The notes beneath the pieces were generated by a model, which saw only the letters and a program-made list of their open reading frames with translations, searched no databases and was not told where the DNA came from. The position numbers and the translations under genes were made by a program. Shown here one piece after another: positions 46,412 through 55,985 of a stretch of 64,000 nt of DNA. Source of the stretch: an uncultured Duncaniella sp. (GTDB lineage Bacteria; Bacteroidota; Bacteroidia; Bacteroidales; Muribaculaceae); NCBI GenBank assembly GCA_910589485.1, contig CAJUSW010000015.1, positions 1 to 64,000 of the forward strand, read 5' to 3'. Numbering within the stretch: the first letter of the stretch is position 1; the number at the start of each line of letters is the position of its first letter.

Positions 46412-47376
46412 TGCGTTCCATTCTTGATATTGACCGTCTGCTTGACGGCTACACCGCCTATCTGCTCCTTGAGCAGGGCCTGTCCGACAACACCCGTGAG
46501 TGTTACCGGCGCGATGTGTCGCGTCTGCTCGCATGGCTTGCCGCGGGAGGGACTATAGTTGTGCCGGCCAAGCCGGAAGATGGGTCGGATCTTCCTCCGG
46601 TTTCGCCTATCCCACTGAGGGATGTCACCCTCGACACTCTCCGCCTCTACCTCGGCGATCTCAACGATGTGGGTATCGCTGTGAGGAGCCGGGCCAGGAT
46701 CGTGGCCTCGTTGCGGTCGTTCTTCAACTATCTGTTCATCGAGGAATATCTTCCAGCCAATCCTGCCGAACTGCTCGAGACCCCCAAGGTGGGGATGCAT
46801 CTCCCCGAGGTGCTGACCGTTGAGGAGATCGACGACATGATCGCTTCAATCGACTACAGCAAGGAGGAGTGCAAGCGCGATAGGGCCATGATGGAGGTGC
46901 TGTATGGTTGCGGATTGCGCGTGAGCGAGCTCATCACGCTCGAGATCTCCAAGATATACCCTTCCGAGGGTTTCCTGGTGGTGCGTGGCAAGGGGGACAA
47001 GGAGAGGGTAGTGCCCATGTCGGAAACCTCCATCGAGGAGATCGCATCGTGGCTCGAGGACCGTGCCCGCATGAAAGTGAAGCCCGGTGACGAGAACATC
47101 CTGTTTCTCAATCGCCGTGGAGGCCGGCTCACCCGCCAGCGCGCATTCCAGATAGTCAAGGGATTGGCCGAGGCTGCCGGAATACGCAAGACTATCTCGC
47201 CCCACACCCTCCGCCACTCTTTCGCCACCCATCTGCTCGAGGGTGGAGCCAATCTCCGTGCCATCCAGCAGATGCTCGGCCACGAATCCATCGCCACCAC
47301 TCAGATCTACATCCACCTCGACGCCACCGCCCTCCGCTCCGACATCCTCAAGTATCATCCCCGCAACCACAACTGA
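46411..47376 (+). CDS. xerD: tyrosine recombinase XerD
   Basis: XerD with XerC resolves chromosome dimers at dif. The 321-residue protein has the SAM-like core-binding domain (about 8-125) and the catalytic domain. The R-H-R-H-Y set is intact: R170, H265, R268, H291 and Y300. It is slightly long because of a 15-residue loop after the second helix. It begins one base before the end of the preceding gene (TGATG). A chromosomal XerD, not an integrase: no attachment site or mobile gene is nearby. Confidence 0.93.
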   Translation: MRSILDIDRLLDGYTAYLLLEQGLSDNTRECYRRDVSRLLAWLAAGGTIVVPAKPEDGSDLPPVSPIPLRDVTLDTLRLYLGDLNDVGIAVRSRARIVASLRSFFNYLFIEEYLPANPAELLETPKVGMHLPEVLTVEEIDDMIASIDYSKEECKRDRAMMEVLYGCGLRVSELITLEISKIYPSEGFLVVRGKGDKERVVPMSETSIEEIASWLEDRARMKVKPGDENILFLNRRGGRLTRQRAFQIVKGLAEAAGIRKTISPHTLRHSFATHLLEGGANLRAIQQMLGHESIATTQIYIHLDATALRSDILKYHPRNHN

Positions 47377-47436
47377 CCCGATTTCAAGGACAATTCACTG
47401 AAACGGTCATTGACTGGACAACACACAATAATATAC

Positions 47437-49518
47437 ATGAATACGATGAAACATCTGAAAACGCTTGTGGTCTTGATCGCCACCATCAGCGGAGTTGTTG
47501 CCGCCAGGGCTATAGTACCTCAGGTAGACTACCAAGCGCGATGGTATTCCGTCAATGAAGTGGAGATGGGTAATGATGTCACAAGGGTGGGTGTCACACT
47601 CACCAACCAACCGGGTTACTGGTGTCGCCTCGATTCTTCGACAGTGCTTGTTGACCGGGCTACCGGGAAGGAGTATGTGGTCATTGGGGCCGAGGGCATG
47701 ACGCTCGGTGACAAGGTGTGGATGCCGGCTGAAGGAAGGTATGAAGCCACGCTCATCTTTGAGCCTCTTCCTGAAGGGGTGAAGGTGGTGGATATGATAG
47801 AGAAAAGCAATCCTGAGCAGACTGATGTAATTTATGGGATACACCTTACGAAAGAGCGTGATCCACGGCCACAGAAACAGTCGGTACCTATGCTTGACGT
47901 TCCCGCTTGGGATGGCTTTAATGCCGACCTGTATCGAGATATGGATTTTGTGAGTCCTGGAGCCACCGCACATATTATCGGCAAGATTGACAACTATGTG
48001 CCTCAACTCGGATATTCGGTGGTCAAGATCATAGGTCATGACCAACTCAATCTGACTGATAATGTGACTGTGGCTGACATCGATTCTACTGGGGCGTTTG
48101 TGACCGACGTACCGTTGTCTCACCCTCAGAAACTTCAGTTGTCATACGGCGACCGCTACGCTTCGCTGTTCCTGATGCCGGGCGACACCTTGAGATATAC
48201 CACTACTACCTTGCAGGAGTACAAGGACGGAGACCGGGTCCCTGCTTATTCGCTGTATGATGGAGGAGAGTCAGCCGGTGTGAACATCGCGGTTGAATCA
48301 CTGGCCGATAGTTTGAGCCGATATAAGTTAAGATATGGTGTGTGGACGGGTATTTTGGAGCAACCCGACAGTGTGCTCGCATGCAAGGACAGAATGGCCG
48401 ACAATGTACGCGGTGCCATCGGATATCTCAATCGCGTAATACCTATGCTTGACCTGTCTCAGAGGCAGAAAGATTTGTTGTTTACCATGTCGCTTACTGA
48501 CCTGTTTCTCCAGATCGAGGATATGGGGATGCGGTATCGTGATAAGATATACGATCATGTAATGTCGGAAGAAGGCAATGTAAAGCGTGAGGGTAATCCT
48601 GATTTTATGGCCATGGGTGATTCTGTATATTACAGTGGTATGCAGGATTTCATCGGGCTTATATATGATAATCCTCTGGTGATGTGTGGTGAATGGATCG
48701 TAATCAATAGGGCTGCCTTCAGCCCTATGTTCCGCACCCAGAATATGGTGGCCGGAGGGGTAGTGGGAATAGAACCTGTCAACGGTACATTACAGGCTAT
48801 TGAGGAAACCTTGGTGGGAGATGGCGAAAGTCGCACGGATAGATTGCGGATATTTGATGAACGCAGACGAAAAATTCTCGGTCTGGGATCATGCTTCATG
48901 TCGGAACTACTGACGACCCAATATCTCGTGCATCGTTTTGTCGTCAGTGGAGAGGACTCCGTGAACCCTTTGGAGGAATATTGTGAACTGGCGTCCTGTC
49001 TTATGCCTCTGGTCTCGCATAAGGCTCTCGCCCGCAATGTAATCGATGGGATCGCAAAGATGGCGTTGGAGACAGGCATGAAAAATGCTTCAAGTGCGAC
49101 ACCCGCTGATGACTCACGCTCTATCGCTGATGTGTCTGAAGTGCTTGCAAATATAGTGGAACCATATAAGGGAGAGGTGGTATATGTGGATATATGGGCC
49201 TTTTGGTGTGGTCCATGCCGCAGTGGGATACTTGCTATAAAGGATCTGGTAAAGGAATATTCCGATAAGCCTTTCAAGGTTGTATATGTGGCTGAAGACA
49301 CCGGCAAGGTACAGTGTGAGCGATGGCTCGATGAGAATGGGATAGAGGGCGAACGTGTTTACGTGTCGACCGATGCATACGCGCGTCTTTCATCGGATTT
49401 CAACATCAGTGGGATTCCCTTTGGCATACTGATAGCCAAGGATGGTAGGATAGTCGACGAGGGACATGTGCGTCTGTCGTTTGATGGCGGACGGCTCGAA
49501 AGGCTGGTGTCCGAGTGA
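47437..49518 (+). CDS. exported TlpA-like thioredoxin-fold protein with long N-terminal part
   Basis: The product from the ATG at 47437 is 694 residues, with an uncleaved or cleavable signal segment (LKTLVVLIATISGVVAARA). The N-terminal 550 residues have no motif I recognise. The C-terminal domain is TlpA/ResA-like with the redox motif WCGPC at 590-594 and a cis-proline region (GIPFG). Similar multidomain thioredoxin-fold proteins are frequent in Bacteroidota; role probably periplasmic disulfide reduction. A TTG nine codons upstream is open but unlikely. Confidence 0.8.
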   Translation: MNTMKHLKTLVVLIATISGVVAARAIVPQVDYQARWYSVNEVEMGNDVTRVGVTLTNQPGYWCRLDSSTVLVDRATGKEYVVIGAEGMTLGDKVWMPAEGRYEATLIFEPLPEGVKVVDMIEKSNPEQTDVIYGIHLTKERDPRPQKQSVPMLDVPAWDGFNADLYRDMDFVSPGATAHIIGKIDNYVPQLGYSVVKIIGHDQLNLTDNVTVADIDSTGAFVTDVPLSHPQKLQLSYGDRYASLFLMPGDTLRYTTTTLQEYKDGDRVPAYSLYDGGESAGVNIAVESLADSLSRYKLRYGVWTGILEQPDSVLACKDRMADNVRGAIGYLNRVIPMLDLSQRQKDLLFTMSLTDLFLQIEDMGMRYRDKIYDHVMSEEGNVKREGNPDFMAMGDSVYYSGMQDFIGLIYDNPLVMCGEWIVINRAAFSPMFRTQNMVAGGVVGIEPVNGTLQAIEETLVGDGESRTDRLRIFDERRRKILGLGSCFMSELLTTQYLVHRFVVSGEDSVNPLEEYCELASCLMPLVSHKALARNVIDGIAKMALETGMKNASSATPADDSRSIADVSEVLANIVEPYKGEVVYVDIWAFWCGPCRSGILAIKDLVKEYSDKPFKVVYVAEDTGKVQCERWLDENGIEGERVYVSTDAYARLSSDFNISGIPFGILIAKDGRIVDEGHVRLSFDGGRLERLVSE

Positions 49519-49620
49519 TTTCATGGCCGTAAAATCTGCTTATACGGTGCTTATCACATACCAAACTTCACAGGCATTAACACAATTAACACCCTATAAA
49601 TAAAATATTTTGCAGATATT

Positions 49621-49651
49621 TTTGAAAATCAAAAGATTTTCGATAACTTTG
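49621..49651 (+). promoter_or_regulatory. promoter of the yceD-rpmF-fabH operon
   Basis: TTTG, 19 bases, TAACTTTG: an exact consensus match. It lies 26 bases before the GTG start of yceD. Confidence 0.78.
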
Positions 49652-49676
49652 CACAGTTTTTTCAACCGATATTGTC

Positions 49677-50300
49677 GTGGGAAAGTTATCAGCATTCAGC
49701 GTCCCGCTTAAGACGATGCCCGAGGGCACCCAGGAATTTGCCTATCATCTCGATAAGCAATTCTTTGTCACAATGGAAAGTACCGATGTGCATGACGCCA
49801 ATCTTGAAGTCAAGCTCACCGTGGTACACAAGCATGATCTATATGATCTGGCCTTCCATATCACAGGTACGGTCACACTCATCTGCGACCGTTGTCTTGA
49901 CGACCTGATACTGCCGATCGACACTACCTACGACATTGCAGTGAAGTATGGCGACGACTACGATGAGACCGATGAGCTCCTGATTATCCCTCAGAGCGAC
50001 AACTCTCTCAACGTGTCCTACATGATATACGACACTGTGTCGCTGGCCATCCCGCTGAAGCATGTCCACCCCATGGGAAAATGCAACAGGGCGATGAGCG
50101 CGCTTCTACGCAAGCACCGTGCCCTCAAGGATGATGAGGATGCCGAGCTGGCCGAAACGCTCATCGACGAGATGGAGACGATGGACGATTCATCCGCCAC
50201 CGATGACGCTCCCGGAGCTGCTTCGGCCGACGGTGCAACCGATCCCCGTTGGGACGGATTGAAGAAACTTTCGGGTAAACTTCCCGACTCTGACGATTGA
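49677..50300 (+). CDS. DUF177 (YceD) family protein
   Basis: The 207-residue protein has the DUF177 core (about 30-140) with the metal-type cysteine motif ICDRCLDD and a second cysteine in HPMGKCN. YceD-type proteins bind 23S rRNA and are nearly always encoded beside rpmF, as here. A GTG start gives MGKLSAF. The C-terminal 50 residues are acidic and low in complexity. Confidence 0.88.
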   Translation: MGKLSAFSVPLKTMPEGTQEFAYHLDKQFFVTMESTDVHDANLEVKLTVVHKHDLYDLAFHITGTVTLICDRCLDDLILPIDTTYDIAVKYGDDYDETDELLIIPQSDNSLNVSYMIYDTVSLAIPLKHVHPMGKCNRAMSALLRKHRALKDDEDAELAETLIDEMETMDDSSATDDAPGAASADGATDPRWDGLKKLSGKLPDSDD

Positions 50301-50341
50301 TATACAATAATAGTAACAAATATATAAAACATAAATAAGTC

Positions 50342-50527
50342 ATGGCACATCCTAAACGCAAGCAATCCAAGACCCGTACCGCCAAGCGTCGTACTCACGA
50401 CAAGGCCGTAGTCCCCACTTTGGCACTCTGCCCCAACTGCGGTTCATGGCATCTCTATCACACCGTGTGCGGTGAGTGCGGTTACTACCGCGGACGCATC
50501 GCCATCGAGAAGACGGCCGCAGTCTAA
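50342..50527 (+). CDS. rpmF: 50S ribosomal protein L32
   Basis: The 61-residue product has the MAHPKRKQSKTRTAKRRTH start of L32 and four cysteines in two pairs (CPNC, CGEC) for zinc, so it is the zinc-binding form. It is 41 bases after yceD and 109 before fabH. Confidence 0.96.
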   Translation: MAHPKRKQSKTRTAKRRTHDKAVVPTLALCPNCGSWHLYHTVCGECGYYRGRIAIEKTAAV

Positions 50528-50636
50528 AGCGCGGATCCCTCGCTCACCGAGTGAAGCGGGAAAAAAAGACAGCCTGGTGCCCTGAGCGGTACTCAGGCTT
50601 AGTTTTATTATAAACCAGCCTATTCTATTTTCTATA

Positions 50637-51620
50637 ATGGTACACGCCCGTATCTCAGGCATAGCCTCCTACGCCCCCGACGACATCCTCGACAACGAGA
50701 TGCTGTCCAAGATGGTGGACACCAACGATGAGTGGATCACCACACGCGTGGGTATCAAGGAACGCCGAATACTCAAAGATCCCTCGAAGGGTTCATCCTT
50801 CATGGGCATAAAATGTGTGGAGCGTCTGCTCGAATCCACCGGTACAAAACCCGAAGAAGTGGATCTGCTCATCTGCGCCACATCCAACCCCGACTATCGT
50901 TTCCCCTCCACCGGTTCTATCATAGCCCATGGTTGCGGTCTCTCCAACGCTTACGCCTACGACGTTCAGGCCGCCTGTGCAGGATTCCTCGTAGCCCTTC
51001 AGGACGGTGCAGCCTACGTGCGCTCCGGTCTCCGCAAGAAGGTAGTGGTTGTTGCCGCCGAGAAGATGTCATCCATGACCGACTATACCGACCGTGCCAC
51101 ATGTCCCCTCTTCGGCGACGGTGCAGGAGCAATGCTTCTTGAGCCCTCCGAGGAGAATGTAGGTGTTATCGACGGTGTGTTCCATATCGACGGCGCCGGC
51201 CTCGAGCATCTGTGGATGCCCGCCGGTGGTTCGGCTCTCCCCGCATCTCACGAGACAGTCGACGCTCACCAGCACTATGTGATCCAGGACGGACGCAATG
51301 TCTACAAGAACGCTGTGACCGACATGCTCGAGTCTTCGCTCGAGGTAATGGAGAAGAACGGCCTCACCATCGACAATATCGACTGGTTCTGCTCTCACCA
51401 GGCCAACCTCCGCATCATCGAGGCTGTAGGCGGACGCCTCGGCATCGATCCCGCCAAGGTACTTGTCAACATCGAGAAGTACGGCAACACCTCGGCAGCC
51501 TCCATCCCCTTGTGTCTCGACGAGTACAAGGATCGTCTCAAGAAGGGCGACAAGCTCATTCTCACAGCCTTCGGAGCCGGTTTCACATGGGGTGCTCTCT
51601 ATGTGATCTGGGACATCTGA
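50637..51620 (+). CDS. fabH: 3-oxoacyl-ACP synthase III (FabH)
   Basis: FabH starts fatty acid synthesis by condensing acetyl-CoA (or a branched acyl-CoA) with malonyl-ACP. The 327-residue protein has the catalytic triad C114 (AACAGF), H254 (CSHQANLRI) and N284 (GNTSAAS). Length is normal. It follows rpmF as in many bacteria, giving a ribosome/lipid gene cluster. Confidence 0.96.
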   Translation: MVHARISGIASYAPDDILDNEMLSKMVDTNDEWITTRVGIKERRILKDPSKGSSFMGIKCVERLLESTGTKPEEVDLLICATSNPDYRFPSTGSIIAHGCGLSNAYAYDVQAACAGFLVALQDGAAYVRSGLRKKVVVVAAEKMSSMTDYTDRATCPLFGDGAGAMLLEPSEENVGVIDGVFHIDGAGLEHLWMPAGGSALPASHETVDAHQHYVIQDGRNVYKNAVTDMLESSLEVMEKNGLTIDNIDWFCSHQANLRIIEAVGGRLGIDPAKVLVNIEKYGNTSAASIPLCLDEYKDRLKKGDKLILTAFGAGFTWGALYVIWDI

Positions 51621-51629
51621 TAACGTCTC

Positions 51630-51672
51630 TTTTTCATCCGTGCGCATGCCCGGCAGGCGCACGGATGAAAAA
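51630..51672 (+). terminator. terminator after fabH (first of two)
   Basis: CATCCGTGCGC (51635-51645) pairs perfectly with GCGCACGGATG (51657-51667), extended outward by T/A pairs. The symmetrical A/T flanks mean it could work on either strand. Confidence 0.8.
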
Positions 51673-51678
51673 TATTTT

Positions 51679-51715
51679 CAAAAATAGCATCTTTTACGGT
51701 GCTATTTTTGTTTTA
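51679..51715 (+). terminator. terminator after fabH (second)
   Basis: CAAAAATAGCA pairs with TGCTATTTTTG and is followed by TTTT. It comes seven bases after the first hairpin, so fabH and era are probably separated transcriptionally. Confidence 0.75.
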
Positions 51716-51770
51716 ATAGCAGTCATCAACTTGTGATGGCTCCGATTATAGTCATCAATACACAATATAT

Positions 51771-52655
51771 ATGGAACATAAAGCCGGATTCGTAAACATC
51801 GTAGGCAATCCTAATGTGGGCAAATCCACCCTCATGAACCTCATGGTGGGTGAACGCATAAGCATTATCACCTCCAAGGCCCAGACCACGCGCCACCGCA
51901 TCATGGGCATAGTAAATACCCCCGAATATCAGATAGTATTCTCCGACACCCCCGGAGTGCTCGCCCCGAAGTATAAGCTTCAGGAGAGTATGCTCAATTT
52001 CAGCGAGGGCGCGCTCGTGGATGCCGACGTGCTGATATATGTGACCGACGTGGTGGAGGATCCCTCCAAGAACGCCGATTATCTTGCCAAGGTGGCCAAG
52101 GAGAGTGTGCCTGTGCTTCTTGTGATCAATAAGATTGATCTGGTAAAGGAGCAGTCCCAGCTCGAGGAGCTCACCAAGAAATGGCAGGAGATGCTTCCCA
52201 AGGCCGAAATATTCCCCGTATCGGCCAAGGAGAACTTCAATGTAGCCAACCTCATGAACCGTATCGTGGAGCTTCTGCCCGTCTCGCCTCCATTCTTTGG
52301 CAAGGACGCGCTCACCGACAAGCCTGCCCGATTCTTCGTCACCGAGATTATCCGCGAGAAAATCCTCCTCAATTACGAGAAGGAGATCCCTTACTCGGTG
52401 GAGGTAATCGTGGAGAAATTCGAGGAGAAGGAGAACGCTATCCACATCATGGCCGTGATCTACGTGGAGCGTGATTCCCAGAAGGGCATTATCATCGGCC
52501 ACAAGGGCTCGATGATCAAGAAGGTGGGCATGGAAGCCCGCAAGGATATTGAGAAATTCTTCGGCAAGAGCGTCTACCTCGAGCTCTTCGTTAAGGTAGA
52601 GCCCAATTGGCGCAACCGCGAGAATAAGCTGAAATCCTTCGGCTATCTTGAATAA
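51771..52655 (+). CDS. era: GTPase Era
   Basis: Era binds 16S rRNA and helps mature the small ribosomal subunit. The 294-residue protein has G1 GNPNVGKST at 12-20, the G3 DTPG, G4 NKID, and a C-terminal KH domain with the GHKGSMIKKVG loop. Length is normal. In many Bacteroidota der follows, but here a terminator and a convergent gene follow. Confidence 0.97.
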   Translation: MEHKAGFVNIVGNPNVGKSTLMNLMVGERISIITSKAQTTRHRIMGIVNTPEYQIVFSDTPGVLAPKYKLQESMLNFSEGALVDADVLIYVTDVVEDPSKNADYLAKVAKESVPVLLVINKIDLVKEQSQLEELTKKWQEMLPKAEIFPVSAKENFNVANLMNRIVELLPVSPPFFGKDALTDKPARFFVTEIIREKILLNYEKEIPYSVEVIVEKFEEKENAIHIMAVIYVERDSQKGIIIGHKGSMIKKVGMEARKDIEKFFGKSVYLELFVKVEPNWRNRENKLKSFGYLE

Positions 52656-52694
52656 TCAACAGTTGCTTCTTAAGCATTTCACTCTATAGAGCAG

Positions 52695-52741
52695 AGACCC
52701 ACAGGGCTACCGGGAATCCCCCGGCCCTGTGGGTCTTTTTT
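52695..52741 (+). terminator. terminator after era
   Basis: A 13-bp stem, AGACCCACAGGGC with GCCCTGTGGGTCT, plus an inner CCGGG/CCCGG hairpin, is followed by TTTTTT. Confidence 0.92.
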
Positions 52742-52759
52742 GTCGCATCATCAAGACTT

Positions 52760-52890
52760 GACCATAGACCCAAGGATCTGTAGTCTCTCAAAATATAGCT
52801 CTCTGGCTCTTTGGTCTAAAACCGATCTCTATACTCTATACTTTCTCCTCTATACTCCCCTATACTCCCCTATGCCCCTTTATACTCTAT
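52760..52890 (-). repeat. partial composite intergenic repeat (inverted)
   Basis: On the minus strand it reads TATAGAG modules (AGTATAGAGGAGAAAGTA, AGAGTATAGAGATCGG), then GACCAAAGAGCCAGAGAGCT and onward to CTATGGTC. The module order matches copies 1-3, without the AT-rich tail. It fills the space between the era terminator and the secDF terminator. Confidence 0.8.
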
Positions 52891-52927
52891 AAAAAGGGGC
52901 CCGGCTGATAGGGACATCAGTCGGGCC
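52891..52927 (-). terminator. terminator after secDF
   Basis: On the minus strand a 12-bp stem, GGCCCGACTGAT with ATCAGCCGGGCC (one G-U), is followed by CC and a run of five T residues. Confidence 0.85.
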
Positions 52928-52974
52928 ACCGGTGAGTTATGGCTTTATTTTAAGAAGCTATTACTGGTGTTGGC

Positions 52975-55863
52975 TTAGGCCTTAGCCTTGCCATTGCGGC
53001 GGGCATCGGTGAGATAAGCCACGGGAGCTGCTACGAAGATTGTAGCGAGTGTACCGATGATAACACCAAAGATCATCGCGAATACAAACGAACGGATCGA
53101 ATCGCCACCGAGGATGAAGATGCACAGGAGCACGAGGAGTGTCGAGCACGAGGTCATCACGGTACGGCCGAGGGTCGAGTTGATCGATGAGTTGATGGTG
53201 TCGAAGAAATTCTGCTTGGGATAGAGACCTACGTTCTCACGCACACGGTCGAATACCACCACGGTATCGTTGATCTGATAACCGATCACGGTAAGGATAG
53301 CGGCGATGAACGACTGGTCAATCTCCATAGCGAAGGGGAACACGCCCCAGAACAGAGAGTAGAAACCAACGATGGTGAACGCGGTGAACGCTACGGCAGC
53401 GAGAGCACCCACTGAGAAGGCCACGTTGCGGAAACGGATGAGGATGTAGAAGAACATCGCGATCAGAGCGAGGATCACAGCGATGTAAGCATCGGTGCGC
53501 ATGTCGTTGGCCACGGTAGGACCTACCTTCTGCGACGACATGATACCCACATTCTCGTTGGTGGTGGAGAAGTCCTCCATGCTCATGCCGTTGAGCTCAT
53601 CCTGCAGACCCTTGTAGAGGATCTCGGTGATCTCCTGGTCTACACCTTCCTCGTCCGACTCGATCTTGTAGTTGGTCGAGATACGCACCTTGGTGTCGTC
53701 GTCGATGGTGATAACGCTCAGCTGTGCGCCGTCGAAGAGGGGAGTCAGCTTGGCATCGAGCTCGTGAGTCTTCACGGGATGGTCAAACTGTACCACATAG
53801 TTGCGGCCACCGGAGAAGTCGATACCCTGGTTGAGACCGCGGGCGAAGAGGCTGATCACGATCACGGCAACGAAGATGCCTACGACGGTGAAGCTGATCT
53901 TGCGACCGCCAAGGAAGTTGTACTTGGCGTTAGTGAACATCTTGTTGCTCAGAGGAGTCGAGAATGTGAGCTTCTCGAAAGCCTTGGTCTTAGCGCAGAG
54001 CAGATAGATGAGACGGGTCAGATATACGGCTGTGAAGAACGAGCAGATAATACCGATGATGAGGGTGGTGGCAAATCCCTTGATGGGGCCTGTACCGAAG
54101 AGGAGGAGGATCACACCGGTGATGATCGAGGTCAAGTTGGAGTCGAAGATGGCCGAGAATGCGTTGGAGTAACCGTCGGCGATGGCTGTGCGCACATTCT
54201 TGCCGGCGCGAAGCTCCTCCTTCGCGCGCTCGTAGATGAGCACGTTGGCGTCAACCGCCATACCCAGCGCAAGCACGATACCGGCGATACCCGAGAGGGT
54301 GAGCACGGCCTGGAACGATGCGAGGATACCGAAGGTGAAGAAGATGTTGAAGATCAACGCGAGGTTGGCGATGAGGCCGGGGATCAGACCGTAGAACATG
54401 CACATGAAGATCATGAGCAGTACAAGCGCGATCACGAATGACCACAGACCGTCCTTGATGGCCTGCTCGCCGAGCGACGGACCGATCACGGTATCGGAGA
54501 TGATGTCGACCTTGGCGGCCATCTTACCCGACTTGAGCACGTTGGAAAGGTCCTTGGCCTCGTCGGTGGTGAAGTCGCCGGTGATCTGTGAGCTTCCGCC
54601 CTCGATTACCGAGTTAACGCGGGGAGCTGAATACACATGGTCGTCGAGCACGATAGCCACCTGCTTCTCGATGTTGGCGGCGGTGAGGCGGGCCCAGATG
54701 CGGGCGGCCTCGGGCTTCATGGTCATCGACACATAGTTACCGCCCTGCATGGCGTCATAGTCGTTGCGGGCCGAGGTGATCACGTCGCCTGAGAGGGCGG
54801 GCTTGCCGTTGGTGGTCTTCAGGGCCACGAGCTGATAGATGGCGAGGTTGCGCTTTCCGCGTACCGAGTCGTCGATCTGTACTATCTCGGGCTTGAATTC
54901 CCAGGCGAGCTTGAGGTTGTTGGGGAGGATGCGCTTGGCGGCGGGAGTGGCCAGGAGGGCATCGATGGTGTCACGGGCTGTCTCGGTGGCTGCGCCCACA
55001 CCTATAATATTGCGGGGGTTGCCTACCTGGAGGAAGTAGTCGAAGAGGCCCTTGCCGTTGCCGGTAGTGTCGGCGCGGAGGGTGTTGTCGAGCTGCTGGA
55101 GCACGCCCGAGATCTCGTTGAACGGAGTGGTCTCGTAGAACTCGAGGTTGGCGCTCGATTTGAGCAGTTCGCGCACACGGTCATGCTCCTTCACGCCGGG
55201 AAGTTCGAGGAGGATCTGTCCGTCCTTCTCAAGCTCCTGGATATTGGGGGCTACCACGCCAAACTGGTCGATACGGGTGCGGAGCACGTTGGTCGAGCTG
55301 CTCACGCGGTCCTTTACTTCCTGCTTGAGTGAGTTCTTTACTGCGTCGAAGTTCTCGCCTCGCTTCACCTGGTCCTTGAATACTACCGAGAGGTCGCCCT
55401 GGGGATCCAGCTTGCGGTACTCGGTGCAGAAGATGTCGATATAGTCGGCGCTCTTGTTGGCGCGGGCTACGGAGTCGGCGTTGGCGATGGCACGGTCGAA
55501 ATAGGGGTTACCCTCGGCGTTGGCCATCGAGCGGAGGATGTCGGGAACGGAAACCTGCAGTGTGACATTCATGCCACCCTTGAGGTCGAGTCCGAGTCCT
55601 ACGGCGAGTTTCTGTACTTCGTTGAAAGTGTAGCCGAGATAAACCTTTTCGTTAGCGATGTTCTTGATGTACTCGCTGTAGGCTTTACGTTTAGTTTCCG
55701 GAGAGTTGTTGTCCTTGGCGGCCTCGGTGGCAGCATATTCCTCGGCCTTTCCTTCCCAATGGTTGGTCACCACGGTGAAAGAAAGGTAGAAGAGGCAGAT
55801 GAGCACCATGAAAATGGCTATCACACCGGCAACAATACTTCCCAAAGATCCTTTGCTTTGCAT
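52975..55863 (-). CDS. secDF: SecDF, fused protein-export accessory subunits
   Basis: SecDF uses the proton gradient to pull proteins through SecYEG. The 962-residue fusion has the SecD half (1 to about 630; GLDLKGGMN) and SecF half (about 640-962; GIDFSGGRNYVVQF), each with six membrane helices. The first periplasmic domain is large. The fused form is usual for Bacteroidota. Two RND-type helix blocks end in VAAPVAYLTD. It has its own promoter within the end of ribE and a leader that starts with a hairpin. Confidence 0.95.
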   Translation of the reverse strand: MQSKGSLGSIVAGVIAIFMVLICLFYLSFTVVTNHWEGKAEEYAATEAAKDNNSPETKRKAYSEYIKNIANEKVYLGYTFNEVQKLAVGLGLDLKGGMNVTLQVSVPDILRSMANAEGNPYFDRAIANADSVARANKSADYIDIFCTEYRKLDPQGDLSVVFKDQVKRGENFDAVKNSLKQEVKDRVSSSTNVLRTRIDQFGVVAPNIQELEKDGQILLELPGVKEHDRVRELLKSSANLEFYETTPFNEISGVLQQLDNTLRADTTGNGKGLFDYFLQVGNPRNIIGVGAATETARDTIDALLATPAAKRILPNNLKLAWEFKPEIVQIDDSVRGKRNLAIYQLVALKTTNGKPALSGDVITSARNDYDAMQGGNYVSMTMKPEAARIWARLTAANIEKQVAIVLDDHVYSAPRVNSVIEGGSSQITGDFTTDEAKDLSNVLKSGKMAAKVDIISDTVIGPSLGEQAIKDGLWSFVIALVLLMIFMCMFYGLIPGLIANLALIFNIFFTFGILASFQAVLTLSGIAGIVLALGMAVDANVLIYERAKEELRAGKNVRTAIADGYSNAFSAIFDSNLTSIITGVILLLFGTGPIKGFATTLIIGIICSFFTAVYLTRLIYLLCAKTKAFEKLTFSTPLSNKMFTNAKYNFLGGRKISFTVVGIFVAVIVISLFARGLNQGIDFSGGRNYVVQFDHPVKTHELDAKLTPLFDGAQLSVITIDDDTKVRISTNYKIESDEEGVDQEITEILYKGLQDELNGMSMEDFSTTNENVGIMSSQKVGPTVANDMRTDAYIAVILALIAMFFYILIRFRNVAFSVGALAAVAFTAFTIVGFYSLFWGVFPFAMEIDQSFIAAILTVIGYQINDTVVVFDRVRENVGLYPKQNFFDTINSSINSTLGRTVMTSCSTLLVLLCIFILGGDSIRSFVFAMIFGVIIGTLATIFVAAPVAYLTDARRNGKAKA

Positions 55864-55919
55864 TGTGTTAAAGTAGTGTATTAAAGTGAATTAAGGGTTT
55901 GATATTACATGCATTTAAC

Positions 55920-55947
55920 GGCAGGGCGCAACATGCCCTGCCTTTTT
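55920..55947. promoter_or_regulatory. hairpin at the 5' end of the secDF leader
   Basis: GGCAGGGC (55920-55927) pairs perfectly with GCCCTGCC (55935-55942). On the plus strand TTTTT follows, but no plus-strand gene ends here. On the minus strand it would lie at the start of the secDF mRNA, about 55 bases before the ATG. It may protect or regulate that mRNA, or stop antisense transcription. Confidence 0.5.
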
Positions 55948-55954
55948 AGAGGTG

Positions 55955-55985
55955 CAAATATACTAAATTTCTTGCAGTCGGGCAA
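55955..55985 (-). promoter_or_regulatory. promoter of secDF
   Basis: The minus strand reads TTGC, 19 bases, TATATTTG, close to the Bacteroidota consensus. The -33 box lies within the last codons of ribE, so secDF can be transcribed separately from ribE. Confidence 0.65.

Noticed and set aside
46411..47376. Tyrosine recombinase as sign of an integrated element
   Set aside because: It matches chromosomal XerD, lies in a housekeeping operon and no attachment repeats or mobile genes flank it.
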